The notes under the pieces: generated by a model | Databases searched by the model: none | Told to the model about the DNA's origin: nothing | Seen by the model: only the letters and a program-made list of their open reading frames with translations | Assembly: GCF_010906925.1 (NCBI RefSeq) | Contig: NZ_VTVE01000001.1 | Coordinates: forward strand, 434,001 to 498,000 | From: Pseudobutyrivibrio xylanivorans | GTDB taxonomy: Bacteria > Bacillota > Clostridia > Lachnospirales > Lachnospiraceae | Reading direction: 5' to 3' | DNA length: 64,000 bases | Program-made: the position numbers and the translations under genes | Shown here: in pieces, positions 53,721-63,246 of the stretch | How positions within the stretch are numbered: position 1 is the first letter of the stretch | Layout of the letters: each line of letters starts with the position of its first letter

Positions 53721-55286
53721 ATGAAAAGACGTATATCATTCATTCTTGTTGTAACAATGATGGCAATTGCCCTTTGGGCTTGTGATACTAAAGCTAAGAA
53801 AGAAGATACTAAAAAAGAAGAACAAAAGACTGAGACAGTAGTAGAGGAACAGAAGGAAGAAACTGTTTCTGCAGGTGAGCCTGAATATGCATATACAGCC
53901 GTTCAATATGATAATGACTATCAGTATTTTGATGGCAAAATTCAGTGTGTAGAGCTTACTGACGACGGGCATCCTGAACTTAAGGAGGCCGTTAATAATT
54001 ATTTCTCGAAACAAATTCAGCAGTTTAACAAATCCTGCGAGTCTTATTTAGAGGATTCAAAAAAGGCTAATCAGAAGCTTTCAAAGGATGAGGAAGACAA
54101 TGCTGGAGCTGAAAATGAAAATGTATACGATTATACTGCATACTATAGCTACGATATTTATTGCGAGGTTACTCGTTGCGACAATGAAATGTTAAGCATT
54201 AAATTAGATGAGTATAGCTTTACAGGTGGTGCTCATGGAACCACTATAGAATATGGTATAACATTTGATGCTAAGACAGGTGAGATTCTTGAAAACAGTT
54301 CATTTGATGGTTTTAAGGATATTGTTAAAGAGGAGATTTTGAATCGAATTGATAATTCAACCGAGGAGGCTACAAGCAGCTTGTTTGAAGATTACAAGGA
54401 TACCATCAACCATCATTTTGAGGGCGGACTTTCTACACTTGGTGTTTATTTCAATGAACGTGGCATCGTTGTAGCGTTTGAGCAGGCTGAGATTGCTCCT
54501 TATGCAGCAGGAATTCCTACTTTTAATATTCCATATAGTAAATTAGTGGGTTTTGATGAAAAATATTTACCTGAAGGAGATTTCTATACAGCAGAGATTC
54601 CTTCAAATGGATTTGCAGAGATGGTTGACGTAAATGGTGATGGAGAAGAGACTCCTGTTTACCTTGAGACTATCCCAGACGAGGATTTAGGAGATTCCTA
54701 CATTTTACATATTGGTGATGACACTATAGAAAATGGTGGGGATGACGCCTACTATATGTGCTCGCCAATGTTTGTACACAGTAGCACAGGAAATTATTTC
54801 ATACTAGATTGCACTGGTATGAGTGATTGGCACACAACATATCTTTATAATGCAGATAAGAATTACACCCTTGTACAGTCGATTTCTGGAAATATTACAG
54901 AAATCAGTGATGGAAAATGCACCATTCAGGCTAAGGTAGATGCCTTTGGCTCATGGGGGGCTAAGAAGGAATACACCTATGATGGCAATGGATTTGTCAC
55001 AACAGACAAGGTTGATAACTTAGATAATTTACCAAGTAAGGGTGATGATGCCATAGGTATTACACTTCTTAAAAAGCTTACATATACAGACAAGGATGGC
55101 AAACAGCAGACTTTATCAAAGGGTACAGTGATTTATCCTACTGTTTTAGATGGGGACAAGCTTGAATTTATGACAGAAGATGGAGCTGAAAGCGGATACT
55201 TCACCTTTGAATACAAGGATGGTGTTCGATATGTTGACGGTGTCAGCGAATATGATTTGTTCGCAGACATGCCATACGCAGGTTAA
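53721..55286 (+). CDS. Lipoprotein with DUF4163/DUF3298 (RsiV-like) domains
   Basis: 521 residues from the ATG at 53721 (GGAGG 8 bases upstream; the ATG at 53700 is unlikely). Signal peptide with lipobox LWAC, Cys21 as the lipid site, then a Lys/Glu-rich linker. Residues ~45-270 have the DUF4163/DUF3298 pattern: ...ISIKLDEYSFTGGAHGTTIEYGITFDAKTGE (TGGAHG motif), as in RsiV and PdaC. The C-terminal ~220 residues are unassigned beta-rich sequence. Likely anchored outside the membrane; may bind peptidoglycan or lysozyme-like ligands. No sigma-factor gene adjacent. Confidence 0.8.
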   Translation: MKRRISFILVVTMMAIALWACDTKAKKEDTKKEEQKTETVVEEQKEETVSAGEPEYAYTAVQYDNDYQYFDGKIQCVELTDDGHPELKEAVNNYFSKQIQQFNKSCESYLEDSKKANQKLSKDEEDNAGAENENVYDYTAYYSYDIYCEVTRCDNEMLSIKLDEYSFTGGAHGTTIEYGITFDAKTGEILENSSFDGFKDIVKEEILNRIDNSTEEATSSLFEDYKDTINHHFEGGLSTLGVYFNERGIVVAFEQAEIAPYAAGIPTFNIPYSKLVGFDEKYLPEGDFYTAEIPSNGFAEMVDVNGDGEETPVYLETIPDEDLGDSYILHIGDDTIENGGDDAYYMCSPMFVHSSTGNYFILDCTGMSDWHTTYLYNADKNYTLVQSISGNITEISDGKCTIQAKVDAFGSWGAKKEYTYDGNGFVTTDKVDNLDNLPSKGDDAIGITLLKKLTYTDKDGKQQTLSKGTVIYPTVLDGDKLEFMTEDGAESGYFTFEYKDGVRYVDGVSEYDLFADMPYAG

Positions 55287-55297
55287 ATTGAGTATAA

Positions 55298-55331
55298 AAG
55301 AGATGACAGGTAGAATGTCATCTCTTTTTTT
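55298..55331 (+). terminator. Terminator after the lipoprotein gene
   Basis: AAGAGATGACA / TGTCATCTCTT stem, 7-nt loop, T7 tail. Confidence 0.92.
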
Positions 55332-55448
55332 GTTTTTCACCTATAGGATTTATTGGTAAAAGGCTATTAAAGAAATTGATTTTTTGGTATAATTCAGTAT
55401 TGTTTAAGTTTATAAAAAGATTTTATGTTTATATAGATAGGAGATACA

Positions 55449-55997
55449 ATGAGAATCGGTACAGGTTATGATGTACATAAGCTGGTGGAGGGCCGAGACC
55501 TTATTATAGGCGGTGTGAAAATCGACCACACCCTAGGACTTCTTGGCCATTCAGATGCTGATGTACTTTTGCATGCGATAGCAGATGCGGTCCTTGGAGC
55601 AGCAGGACTTAAGGATATAGGAGCTCATTTTCCAGATACTGACCCTAAGTACAAGGGAGCAGATTCCATGAAGCTTTTAGAACAGGTCAGAGAGCTGGTT
55701 ATGGACCATGGATATGTTGTTGGCAATGTTGATGCTACAGTTATTGCTCAGAGACCAAAGCTTCGTCCTTTCATTGAGCAGATGGAAGAAAATGTTGCCA
55801 AGTGTCTTGGCATAGATGTAGAGCAGGTCAATATTAAGGCCACTACAGAGGAACACCTTGGATTTACGGGACGTGAGGAGGGCATTAGCGCTCAGGCAGT
55901 CTGTTTGCTTTATGAGTTCTATGACGGAAGCAATGTGGTGTTTGACAGTGGTCGAAATTGCGGAGGCTGTAGTGGCTGTCCGAGAAATCAGAGCTAA
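55449..55997 (+). CDS. ispF: 2-C-methyl-D-erythritol 2,4-cyclodiphosphate synthase
   Basis: 182 residues; the enzyme proper is ~157. Cyclises CDP-ME 2-phosphate in the MEP isoprenoid route. Landmarks: [22 protein letters not shown] (Asp/His zinc ligands), [25 protein letters not shown], and [17 protein letters not shown]. The last ~25 residues form an extra tail with CGGCSGC, a Cys-rich motif not part of standard IspF. TAGGAG precedes the ATG. First gene of the ispF-cysS-mrnC-rlmB-sigH block. Confidence 0.93.
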   Translation: MRIGTGYDVHKLVEGRDLIIGGVKIDHTLGLLGHSDADVLLHAIADAVLGAAGLKDIGAHFPDTDPKYKGADSMKLLEQVRELVMDHGYVVGNVDATVIAQRPKLRPFIEQMEENVAKCLGIDVEQVNIKATTEEHLGFTGREEGISAQAVCLLYEFYDGSNVVFDSGRNCGGCSGCPRNQS

Positions 55998-56101
55998 CCG
56001 TGGTAAGAACGGATACAATTTTATAGGATATATTAAACAGACAAGAGCGAAAGCGTGTCTTGGTAGAATACGTGGCATAAATATCTGTAAGTAGAATTTT
56101 A

Positions 56102-56200
56102 TAAAGCGTTTGTAGTAAACAAGCTCTTAGATTTCTCAAGGGAATCGTGTTAGATGAGCGGAGAAATACTAAGGCTTGTTTACGTAACAAATGCGGACTA
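56102..56200 (+). ncRNA. Covarying structured element, copy C (before cysS)
   Basis: Outer stem GCGTTTGT (56106-56113) / ACAAATGC (56187-56194) with one G-T pair; inner part nearly identical to copy A (CAAGCTCTTAGATTTCTC / GAGAAATACTAAGGCTTG); ends GGACTA, directly followed by the cysS ribosome site. Confidence 0.7.
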
Positions 56201-56211
56201 GGAGAATAGAT

Positions 56212-57627
56212 ATGTTTAAATTTTATAATACTTTGAGCAGAAAAATTGAGGAGTTTCAGCCTAATGAGGAGGGCAAGGTTGCAATGTACACTTGCGGCCC
56301 TACAGTTTATCATTTTGCACATATTGGAAATATTCGTACATACATTATGCAGGATGCACTTATCAAGTCTTTAGAGTACGCAGGCTATAATGTTAAGCGC
56401 GTTATGAATATCACAGATGTAGGTCATCTTTCATCTGATGCAGATACAGGCGAGGACAAGATGGTTGCTGGCGCTAAGCGTGAGCACAAGACTGTTATGG
56501 AGATTGCTAAGTTCTATACAGATGCATTCTTCAAGGATTTTGATGCAGTAGGAAATAAGCGACCAGATGTGGTTGAGCCTGCTACAAATTGCATTCCTGA
56601 GTTTATTCACATGGTAGAGACTCTTATTGAAAAGGGTTACGCATATGTTGCTGGTGGCAATGTTTACTTTGACACAAGCAAGCTTTCGGATTATTATGTT
56701 TTCTCATCATCTGTTGAAAAAGAGGCACTTGAGATTGGCGTTCGTGATGATGTAGAAGAGGATACTAATAAAAAGAATAAAACAGACTTTGTTCTTTGGT
56801 TTACAAAGTCTAAATTCGAAGATCAGGCTCTTAAGTGGGATAGCCCATGGGGTGTAGGATATCCAGGATGGCACATTGAGTGCTCATGCATTTCTATGAA
56901 GCACCTTGGAGAATATATGGATATTCACTGTGGTGGTGTAGACAATATTTTCCCACACCACACAAATGAGGTGGCACAGTCTGAGGCGTATCTTGGACAT
57001 AAGTGGTGCAATTACTGGTTCCACAGCAATCACCTTAACGATCAGTCTGGTAAGATGTCAAAGTCAAAGGGGGCAATCCTTACTGTTTCAGTTCTTCAGG
57101 AAAAGGGATATGATCCACTTGTATACAGATTCTTCTGCTTGCAGTCACACTATCGTAAGCCACTTGTATTCTCATGGGAGAATCTAGACAATACAGTTCA
57201 GGCTTATAACAAGCTTGTTAAGCGTGTCTCTGAGCTTAAGGCTGAGGGCACAGTTGATGAGGCAGTGAAAAAGGAATTTGAGGAGAAGTTCTGCGAGGCA
57301 GTTTCAAATGATTTGAATACTTCAATGGCTATCACAATTCTTTACGATGCTCTCAAGGCAGATACTAATGACGCTACAAAGCTTGCGCTTGTAGAGAGCT
57401 TTGATAGAGTGCTTTCACTTGATTTGATTGGTCATGCCAAGGCTCTTGGTGCAGCTACTGAGGTAGATGCTGAGCTTGAGGCATATATTAATGATGCAAT
57501 CGCACGCCGTGCAGAGGCTAAGAAAGCTAAGGATTTTGCTACAGCAGATGCAATCCGAGATGAGCTTTTGGCAAAGGGTGTTGAGATTAAGGATACTCGT
57601 GAAGGAGTAGTATGGAAGCTAGTTTAA
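56212..57627 (+). CDS. cysS: Cysteinyl-tRNA synthetase
   Basis: 471 residues from the ATG at 56212 (AGGAG upstream). Class I synthetase charging tRNA-Cys. HIGH-type motif in YHFAHIGNIRTY, Zn ligands CGPTVY...GGWHIECS...HTNE, KMSKS as SGKMSKSKG (~residue 285). Full length. No T-box leader is visible; instead the structured element stands before it. Overlaps mrnC by 16 bases. Confidence 0.95.
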   Translation: MFKFYNTLSRKIEEFQPNEEGKVAMYTCGPTVYHFAHIGNIRTYIMQDALIKSLEYAGYNVKRVMNITDVGHLSSDADTGEDKMVAGAKREHKTVMEIAKFYTDAFFKDFDAVGNKRPDVVEPATNCIPEFIHMVETLIEKGYAYVAGGNVYFDTSKLSDYYVFSSSVEKEALEIGVRDDVEEDTNKKNKTDFVLWFTKSKFEDQALKWDSPWGVGYPGWHIECSCISMKHLGEYMDIHCGGVDNIFPHHTNEVAQSEAYLGHKWCNYWFHSNHLNDQSGKMSKSKGAILTVSVLQEKGYDPLVYRFFCLQSHYRKPLVFSWENLDNTVQAYNKLVKRVSELKAEGTVDEAVKKEFEEKFCEAVSNDLNTSMAITILYDALKADTNDATKLALVESFDRVLSLDLIGHAKALGAATEVDAELEAYINDAIARRAEAKKAKDFATADAIRDELLAKGVEIKDTREGVVWKLV

Positions 57628-58052
57628 ATGATTATTTAAATAGCAAATTTGATATTGAACCAAAGGATATCAGGACTTATTCCCCCCTGACTCTTGCATA
57701 CATTGGTGATGCTATATTTGATGTGGTGGTTCGCTCGATTCTGGTTAACAAGGGAAACACTGCAGTCAATAAATTACATCAGCGAGCAAGCTCAGTGGTT
57801 AAGGCGCCGACACAGGCTAGGATGGCGGCAGCACTTATGGATGATTTCACCGAGGAAGAGGCAGACTGGTACAGACGTGGACGTAATTCCAAGCCTCACA
57901 CCAAGGCTAAAAATGCCACCACTATGGACTATCTTGAGGCCACAGGCTTTGAGGCGGTGATGGGTTACCTGTACCTGACTGGAGATATGGACCGTATATG
58001 CGAATTGGTTCGCCGCGGCATCGAACTTACGGGGCTTGATATTTTGGAATAA
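57612..58052 (+). CDS. mrnC: Mini-ribonuclease 3
   Basis: 146 residues. RNase III catalytic fold without the dsRNA-binding domain: LTLAYIGDAIFDVVVRS carries the catalytic Glu/Asp pattern, and ATTMDYLEATGFEAVMGYLYLTG is the second motif. In Firmicutes it matures 23S rRNA. Gene overlaps the end of cysS, with AAGGAG inside cysS; position between cysS and rlmB is the conserved one. Confidence 0.93.
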   Translation: MEASLNDYLNSKFDIEPKDIRTYSPLTLAYIGDAIFDVVVRSILVNKGNTAVNKLHQRASSVVKAPTQARMAAALMDDFTEEEADWYRRGRNSKPHTKAKNATTMDYLEATGFEAVMGYLYLTGDMDRICELVRRGIELTGLDILE

Positions 58053-58107
58053 CGTGGTATGCGATGCGGATTGTGAATGTAACTCGCGTATATAGATTTT
58101 AGAAAGA

Positions 58108-58200
58108 GTGAGCGAGTAGGCATCAAGCTCTTAATTCTCTCAAGTGAATCGTGTTAGATGAACGGAGAGAATTTAAGGCTTGTAGCGGTAACTCGCGTAG
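58108..58200 (+). ncRNA. Covarying structured element, copy D (before rlmB)
   Basis: Outer stem GCGAGT (58112-58117) / ACTCGC (58191-58196); inner ATCAAGCTCTTAATTCTCTC / GAGAGAATTTAAGGCTTG. The GGACTA end is replaced by GTAGGTA. A fragment at ~58067-58090 (ATTGTGAATGTAACTCGCGTA) repeats the 3' end, like a remnant of another copy. Confidence 0.65.
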
Positions 58201-58212
58201 GTATGTGTAAAG

Positions 58213-58962
58213 ATGGAAGAAAGTAGAATTGTTGAGGGCCGTAATGCTGTCCTCGAAGCTTTTAGATCTGGTAAAACTATAGATAAGCTTTTTGTTTTAG
58301 AAGGCTGCAAGGATGGCCCTGTGCAGACTATTCTTAGAGAGGCAAAAAAGAGCAAAGATACAGTTATTAGTTTTGTAAAGAAGGAGCGCCTTGACCAGCT
58401 TTCTGAGACTGGCAAGCATCAGGGAGTTCTTGCTTATGCAGCAAGCTATGACTATGTTGAGCTTGATGAGATTATGGCTAGGGCTAAGGAAAAGGGAGAG
58501 GACCCATTTCTCATAATCCTTGATAATATAGAGGACCCTCATAATCTTGGTGCAATCATTCGTACTGCAAACCAGGCTGGTGCCCATGGAGTGGTTATTC
58601 CAAAGCATAGAGCAGTTGGACTTACAGCTACTGTGGCTAAGGCATCTGCGGGAGCAATTAATTACACTCCAGTTGCAAAGGTCACCAACATTTCAAAGAC
58701 TATGGAAGAGCTTAAGGAGCAGGGCATGTGGTTTGTATGTGCTGATATGGGTGGCACTACTATGTATGACCTTAATCTTACTGGCTCAATTGGCCTTGTT
58801 ATTGGCAATGAGGGACACGGAGTATCTGATTTGGTTAAGAAGAATTGTGATATGGTTGCCAGCATTCCTATGTATGGCGATATTGATTCTCTTAATGCAT
58901 CAGTTGCTTGCGGCGTTCTTGCATATGAGGTTGTTAGACAAAGAATTAATAAGAGTAAATAG
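58213..58962 (+). CDS. rlmB: 23S rRNA (guanosine-2'-O-)-methyltransferase, SpoU/TrmH family
   Basis: 249 residues. N-terminal substrate-binding domain (VEGRNAVLEAFRSG) and SPOUT domain with motif 1 LDNIEDPHNLGAIIRTANQAGAHGV, motif 2 LVIGNEGHGVSDLV and motif 3 IPMYGDIDSLNASVACGVLAYE, all needed for the knotted SAM site. Conserved position upstream of sigH; in Bacillus yacP lies between, but here the spacing is only 16 bases. Confidence 0.93.
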   Translation: MEESRIVEGRNAVLEAFRSGKTIDKLFVLEGCKDGPVQTILREAKKSKDTVISFVKKERLDQLSETGKHQGVLAYAASYDYVELDEIMARAKEKGEDPFLIILDNIEDPHNLGAIIRTANQAGAHGVVIPKHRAVGLTATVAKASAGAINYTPVAKVTNISKTMEELKEQGMWFVCADMGGTTMYDLNLTGSIGLVIGNEGHGVSDLVKKNCDMVASIPMYGDIDSLNASVACGVLAYEVVRQRINKSK

Positions 58963-58978
58963 ATTTCGGGAGTGAGCT

Positions 58979-59566
58979 ATGAACCATAGATTGGAATATG
59001 AAAAGCTTACAGATGAACAATTAGTAAAAAAATATCAGGATGGCGATCAGGCCATCCTGAATTATATATGTGAAAAATATAAGCCACTGGTTCTTAAAAA
59101 TTCCAAGAAATATTTCCTTGTGGGAGGCGAAAATGAAGACCTGATTCAGGAGGGGATGATTGGACTTTTTAGTGCTATTGGTGACTATGATACTGATTCT
59201 GAGGTTACATTTTTTCATTTTGCTTCCATGTGTATCGATAGACAGATGATTAAGGCGATTGAAGCCAGCAATCGAAAAAAACATTCTCCTTTGAATGCCT
59301 ATGTTTCCCTTTATAATGAAGATGGGGGCGAGATGGAAGAATCGGGGTTTACAACTGATGATCCGGCAGAATTAATCATTGAGGCAGAGGAAAATACAAC
59401 TTTGATTGATAGACTAAAAGCAAACCTTTCACCGATGGAGCAGCAGGTATTCGATTTGTATATGCAGGATTTTGATTACAAAGAGATAGCAGCAAAGCTC
59501 GAAAAGTCCGAGAAGTCTATTGATAATACCCTTACAAGAATAAAACAAAAAGCACGAAATTTATAA
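58979..59566 (+). CDS. sigH: RNA polymerase sigma-30 factor (SigH)
   Basis: 195 residues. Region 2: DLIQEGMIGLFSAIGDYD...FFHFASMCIDRQMIKAI; region 4: LSPMEQQVFDLYMQDFDYKEIAAKLEKSEKSIDNTLTRIKQKA (given in parts; residues ~150-192). Typical SigH size and locus. In spore-formers it starts the stationary phase and sporulation; in non-sporulating Lachnospiraceae it is retained with other roles. Confidence 0.92.
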   Translation: MNHRLEYEKLTDEQLVKKYQDGDQAILNYICEKYKPLVLKNSKKYFLVGGENEDLIQEGMIGLFSAIGDYDTDSEVTFFHFASMCIDRQMIKAIEASNRKKHSPLNAYVSLYNEDGGEMEESGFTTDDPAELIIEAEENTTLIDRLKANLSPMEQQVFDLYMQDFDYKEIAAKLEKSEKSIDNTLTRIKQKARNL

Positions 59567-59570
59567 AGAT

Positions 59571-59620
59571 AAAGCCTGAGCTCTATCCTTTAAAGGGGAT
59601 AAAGTTCAGGCTTTCTGTTT
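59571..59620. terminator. Bidirectional terminator between sigH and the PHP phosphatase
   Basis: AAAGCCTGA (59571-59579) / TCAGGCTTT (59606-59614), longer inner pairing TATCC / GGATA, T-rich on both sides. Overlaps the last codons of the minus-strand gene. Confidence 0.8.
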
Positions 59621-60396
59621 TTGAATACTGCAAACTTGTTGAAACCGCATGCCCTTAATATAGAAGGAACCTTATCAAAGTCTGCTGCTACGTCCTCGGT
59701 GACGTGAGCATCTGCTCCGATTGTGATAAGCTTTCCCCCTAGGTCATGGTATCGTTTTATTATACTAGCTGCCGGATTAGGGTTGTTCATACCTTTTCTG
59801 AAAGCAGCTGTATTAACTTCTAGCGCCTTGTCGTTTTTGACTAGCTTTTCTAATATGGCATCTACAACCTCTTTATAAGGCTCGTAGGTGTTATTCTTAA
59901 AAATAGGATCAGGTGAATATCTAAAGGCGTAATCCAGATGTCCAATAGAATCAAAATTCATAAAACTGTTTATGTTATCAAGGATGCACTCATAGTAAGT
60001 TGTCATAAGTTTTTGAGGCTCAACCTCCTCCCATGTACCAGGAAAATATGGGTCCTTGCCATATATAAGGTGGGTGCTTCCTATAACAAAATCAAAAGGA
60101 TAGGTTTCTACTATAGTATTGTTTTCTTTTGCGGCTATTTCTTGGATGCCTACTTCTATACCAGTGAGAACTGTAAAACTATCATTTGAAATCTCTAAAG
60201 CAGTAGCGTGTTGTTTGGTAAAGTAGTTTTCAACATCAAGCTCAAAATAACCATATTTCTTTGGGTAATATAAATCGAGATGATCTGTAAAAGTGATTCC
60301 TCGTAAGCCCTTTGCCTTGGCAGCCTTAATCATATCAAGTGGGTCTGTGTCACTGTCCCCTGAAAACCAACTGTGCATGTGGTTATCCCATAGCAT
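59590..60396 (-). CDS. Histidinol-phosphatase-like PHP family phosphoesterase
   Basis: 268 residues, AAGGAGGG before the ATG at 60396. PHP motifs: DNHMHSWFSGD (motif I), ITFTDHLDLYYP (II), LTGIEVGIQ (III), IGSTHLI, and IGADAHVTEDV (C-terminal). It fits HisJ/HisK-type histidinol phosphatase, last phosphatase step of histidine synthesis, although isolated PHP proteins may have other substrates. No his genes are adjacent. Confidence 0.82.
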   Translation of the reverse strand: MLWDNHMHSWFSGDSDTDPLDMIKAAKAKGLRGITFTDHLDLYYPKKYGYFELDVENYFTKQHATALEISNDSFTVLTGIEVGIQEIAAKENNTIVETYPFDFVIGSTHLIYGKDPYFPGTWEEVEPQKLMTTYYECILDNINSFMNFDSIGHLDYAFRYSPDPIFKNNTYEPYKEVVDAILEKLVKNDKALEVNTAAFRKGMNNPNPAASIIKRYHDLGGKLITIGADAHVTEDVAADFDKVPSILRACGFNKFAVFKNRKPELYPL

Positions 60397-60694
60397 TATA
60401 AGTCCCTCCTTTGTGAGATGAATTCAGTAATTATGACATATAGAAATGCCACACTTTTAAGTAAATTAATAATAAATGAAGTGATGGGTTCAATCAAGGC
60501 AGAAGATGAGGAATATTTATCACTATTTTATAAGAGTGGTGGTAAGATTAGAGCAGATTGAGAAAAATTTAACAATATTTGATTTTGGGGTTGAATTATA
60601 AAGTGCTTTTGTATAAAATAAAGTGCATACGGGGCTAATTTCATGGTTAGCCCAGAAAAATATTTTTTAAAAGAATCTTTAGGAGGATTTAAAA
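60397..60694. other. Intergenic region before gapA, mostly empty
   Basis: About 300 bases. Only the gapA promoter near 60591-60619 is convincing. A 42-codon open frame (60433-60561) has no ribosome site and is not called. Confidence 0.6.
60591..60619 (+). promoter_or_regulatory. Promoter of gapA
   Basis: TTGAAT (60591-60596), 17-bp spacer, TAAAAT (60614-60619). The leader runs ~70 bases to the ATG with AGGAGG close to it. Confidence 0.6.
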
Positions 60695-61711
60695 ATGGCA
60701 GTAAGAGTAGCAATCAACGGTTTTGGCCGTATCGGACGTCTTGCATTCCGTCAGATGTTCGGCGCAGAAGGTTACGAAGTAGTAGCAATCAACGACTTAA
60801 CTAGCCCAAAGATGTTAGCACATCTTTTAAAGTACGATTCATCACAGGGAAAGTACGAGCACGCTGATGAGGTTTCATCTACAGATGATTCAATCATCGT
60901 ATGTGGCAAGGAGATTAAGATTTACGCATTCCCAGATGCAAACAATTGCCCATGGGGAGACCTTAAGGTAGACGTAGTTCTTGAGTGCTCAGGTTTCTAC
61001 ACATCAAAGGAAAAGGCACAGGCTCATATCAATGCTGGTGCTAGAAAGGTTGTTATCTCTGCTCCAGCAGGAAACGATCTTCCTACAATCGTTTACAATA
61101 CAAACCACACAACACTTAAGGCTTCTGATAACATCATTTCAGCAGCTTCATGTACAACAAACTGCTTAGCACCTATGGCTGACGCACTTAACAAGTACGC
61201 TCCAATCCAGTCTGGTATCATGGTAACAATCCATGCTTACACAGGTGATCAGATGACACTTGATGGCCCACAGAGAAAGGGTGATCTTCGTCGTTCACGT
61301 GCAGCAGCAGTTAACATCGTTCCTAACTCAACAGGTGCAGCTAAGGCTATCGGTCTTGTTATCCCAGAGCTTAACGGAAAGCTTATCGGATCTGCTCAGC
61401 GTGTTCCTACACCAACAGGTTCTACAACAATCCTTACAGCAGTTGTTAACAAGAAGGACGTTACAGTTGAGGGTATCAACGCAGCTATGAAGGCAGCAGC
61501 TAACGAGTCATTCGGTTACAACGAGGATGAAATCGTTTCTTCAGATATCGTAGGTATGAGATTTGGTTCTCTCTTCGATGCTACACAGACAATGGTTTCT
61601 AAGGTTTCTGATGATCAGTACGAGGTACAGGTTGTTTCTTGGTATGATAACGAGAACAGCTACACATCACAGATGGTACGTACAATTAAGTACTTCTCAG
61701 AGTTAGCTTAA
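60695..61711 (+). CDS. gapA: Glyceraldehyde-3-phosphate dehydrogenase
   Basis: 338 residues. NAD-binding [17 protein letters not shown], catalytic Cys in [13 protein letters not shown] (~residue 155), [13 protein letters not shown], and [19 protein letters not shown] at the C-terminus. TAGGAGG precedes the ATG. Codon use is strongly biased as expected for a highly expressed glycolytic gene. Begins the gapA-pgk-tpiA series, each gene separated by structured intergenic DNA. Confidence 0.97.
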   Translation: MAVRVAINGFGRIGRLAFRQMFGAEGYEVVAINDLTSPKMLAHLLKYDSSQGKYEHADEVSSTDDSIIVCGKEIKIYAFPDANNCPWGDLKVDVVLECSGFYTSKEKAQAHINAGARKVVISAPAGNDLPTIVYNTNHTTLKASDNIISAASCTTNCLAPMADALNKYAPIQSGIMVTIHAYTGDQMTLDGPQRKGDLRRSRAAAVNIVPNSTGAAKAIGLVIPELNGKLIGSAQRVPTPTGSTTILTAVVNKKDVTVEGINAAMKAAANESFGYNEDEIVSSDIVGMRFGSLFDATQTMVSKVSDDQYEVQVVSWYDNENSYTSQMVRTIKYFSELA

Positions 61712-61720
61712 AAAATGTCT

Positions 61721-61798
61721 ATTTACTCATATGCGTCGTTGCATTGCGCTCGCGGTACTTAGTACAGCTTCGCTTATGCGCCTAGCCTATGAGTAAAT
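61721..61798 (+). repeat. Palindromic hairpin element after gapA
   Basis: Perfect 11-bp outer stem ATTTACTCATA (61721-61731) / TATGAGTAAAT (61788-61798); inner GTAC-TTA-GTAC hairpin (61755-61765) and conserved ACAGCTTCGC. A related element follows pgk (63245-63348), with different stem sequences. Confidence 0.65.
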
Positions 61799-61821
61799 AT
61801 CCGATTTTTTTGGATTTATTA

Positions 61822-61853
61822 GGGTCCGGTCCTTATGGACCGAACCCTTTTTT
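61822..61853 (+). terminator. Terminator after gapA
   Basis: GGGTCCGGTCC / GGACCGAACCC stem (one mismatch), TTAT loop, T6. Confidence 0.93.
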
Positions 61854-61903
61854 CTTATTTATGGGACTTTACCCGTATGGTTTAATCAAAAATTTTATAC
61901 TTA

Positions 61904-61998
61904 GATGAGCTGGTAGGAAACAAGCTCTCTGATTTCCTAAGCTAGACGTGCTGTCTAGCGGGGAAATACTGAGGCTTGTGGCCGTGACCAGCGGACTA
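61904..61998 (+). ncRNA. Covarying structured element, copy E (before pgk)
   Basis: Outer stem GCTGG (61909-61913) / CCAGC (61988-61992); inner ACAAGCTCTCTGATTTCC / GGGAAATACTGAGGCTTGT; apical stem CTAGAC-GTGCT-GTCTAG, longer than in other copies; ends GGACTA. Confidence 0.72.
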
Positions 61999-62022
61999 GG
62001 GTTATACAAGGAGGAATTTAAA

Positions 62023-63246
62023 ATGGCATTAAACAAAAAGACAGTTGATGACATCAATGTAAAGGGCCGTCGCGTTCTTGTTCGTTGCGATTTCAACGTA
62101 CCACTTAAGGGTGGCGAGATTACAGACGATACACGTATCAAGGCAGCTCTTCCTACAATCAACAAGCTTATCGCTGATGGTGGAAAGGTTATCCTTTGCT
62201 CACACCTTGGTAAGGTTAAGAATGGTCCTAACGAGGGCGAGTCACTTGCACCAGTTGCAAAGAGACTTTCAGAGAAGCTCGGTAAGGAAGTTAACTTCGT
62301 TTCAGATTACAACGTAACAGGCGAGGCTGCTACAGCAGCAGTTAACGCTATGAAAGAGGGAGATGTAGTTCTTCTTCAGAATACTCGTTTCCGTGGCGAG
62401 GAAGAGACAAAGAACGGCGAGGCTTTCTCTAAGGAGCTTGCTGATCTTGCAGATGATTATGTATGTGACGCTTTCGGTTCATCACACAGAGCACACGCTT
62501 CTGTAGCTGGTGTTACAAAGTTTATCACAGCTAAGGGTGGTTCTAACGTAGTTGGATACCTTATGCAGAAGGAAATTGACTTCCTTGGCAACGCTGTTGA
62601 GAATCCAGTTCGTCCATTCGTAGCTATCCTTGGTGGTGCTAAGGTAGCTGACAAGCTTAACGTTATCAACAACCTTCTTGAGAAGTGCGATACACTTATC
62701 ATCGGTGGTGGTATGGCTTACACATTCCAGAAGGCACTTGGCCACGAGATTGGTAAGTCACTTTGTGATGATACAAAGCTTGATTACTGCAAGGAGATGC
62801 TTGAGAAGGCAGAGAAGATGGGTAAGGAAATCCTTCTTCCACTTGATTCAGTAACAATCGCTGAGTTCCCAGATCCAATCGATGCTCCAATCGAGACAGA
62901 GACATATGATACAGAGAACATGCCAGCAGATAGAGAGGGTTGCGATATCGGACCTAAGACTGTAGAGCTCTTCTCTAACAAGGTTAAGACAGCTAAGACT
63001 GTTCTTTGGAACGGACCAATGGGTCTTTTCGAGAACCCAGCACTTGCTGTAGGTACAAAGGCAGTTGCTCAGGCACTTGCTGATACAGATGCTACAACAA
63101 TCATCGGTGGTGGTGATTCAGCAGCAGCTGTTAACCAGATGGGATTCGCTGACAAGATGAGCCACATCTCTACAGGTGGTGGAGCTTCTCTTGAGTTCCT
63201 TGAGGGTAAGGAGCTTCCTGGCGTTTACGCAGCAGACGACAAGTAA
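62023..63246 (+). CDS. pgk: Phosphoglycerate kinase
   Basis: 407 residues from the ATG at 62023 (AAGGAGG upstream; a longer frame would begin inside the structured element). Landmarks: [53 protein letters not shown], the nucleotide site [11 protein letters not shown] and the hinge [11 protein letters not shown]. Glycolytic ATP-forming step. Highly biased codons. Confidence 0.97.
   Translation: MALNKKTVDDINVKGRRVLVRCDFNVPLKGGEITDDTRIKAALPTINKLIADGGKVILCSHLGKVKNGPNEGESLAPVAKRLSEKLGKEVNFVSDYNVTGEAATAAVNAMKEGDVVLLQNTRFRGEEETKNGEAFSKELADLADDYVCDAFGSSHRAHASVAGVTKFITAKGGSNVVGYLMQKEIDFLGNAVENPVRPFVAILGGAKVADKLNVINNLLEKCDTLIIGGGMAYTFQKALGHEIGKSLCDDTKLDYCKEMLEKAEKMGKEILLPLDSVTIAEFPDPIDAPIETETYDTENMPADREGCDIGPKTVELFSNKVKTAKTVLWNGPMGLFENPALAVGTKAVAQALADTDATTIIGGGDSAAAVNQMGFADKMSHISTGGGASLEFLEGKELPGVYAADDK

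Noticed and set aside
56020-56070. Resemblance of AAGAGCGAAAGCGTGTC to 63543-63560
   Set aside because: About 16 similar bases in two places with different surrounding folds; too little to call a repeat family.
60433-60561. 42-codon open frame before gapA
   Set aside because: No ribosome site, no recognisable motif, and it lies in the gapA promoter region.
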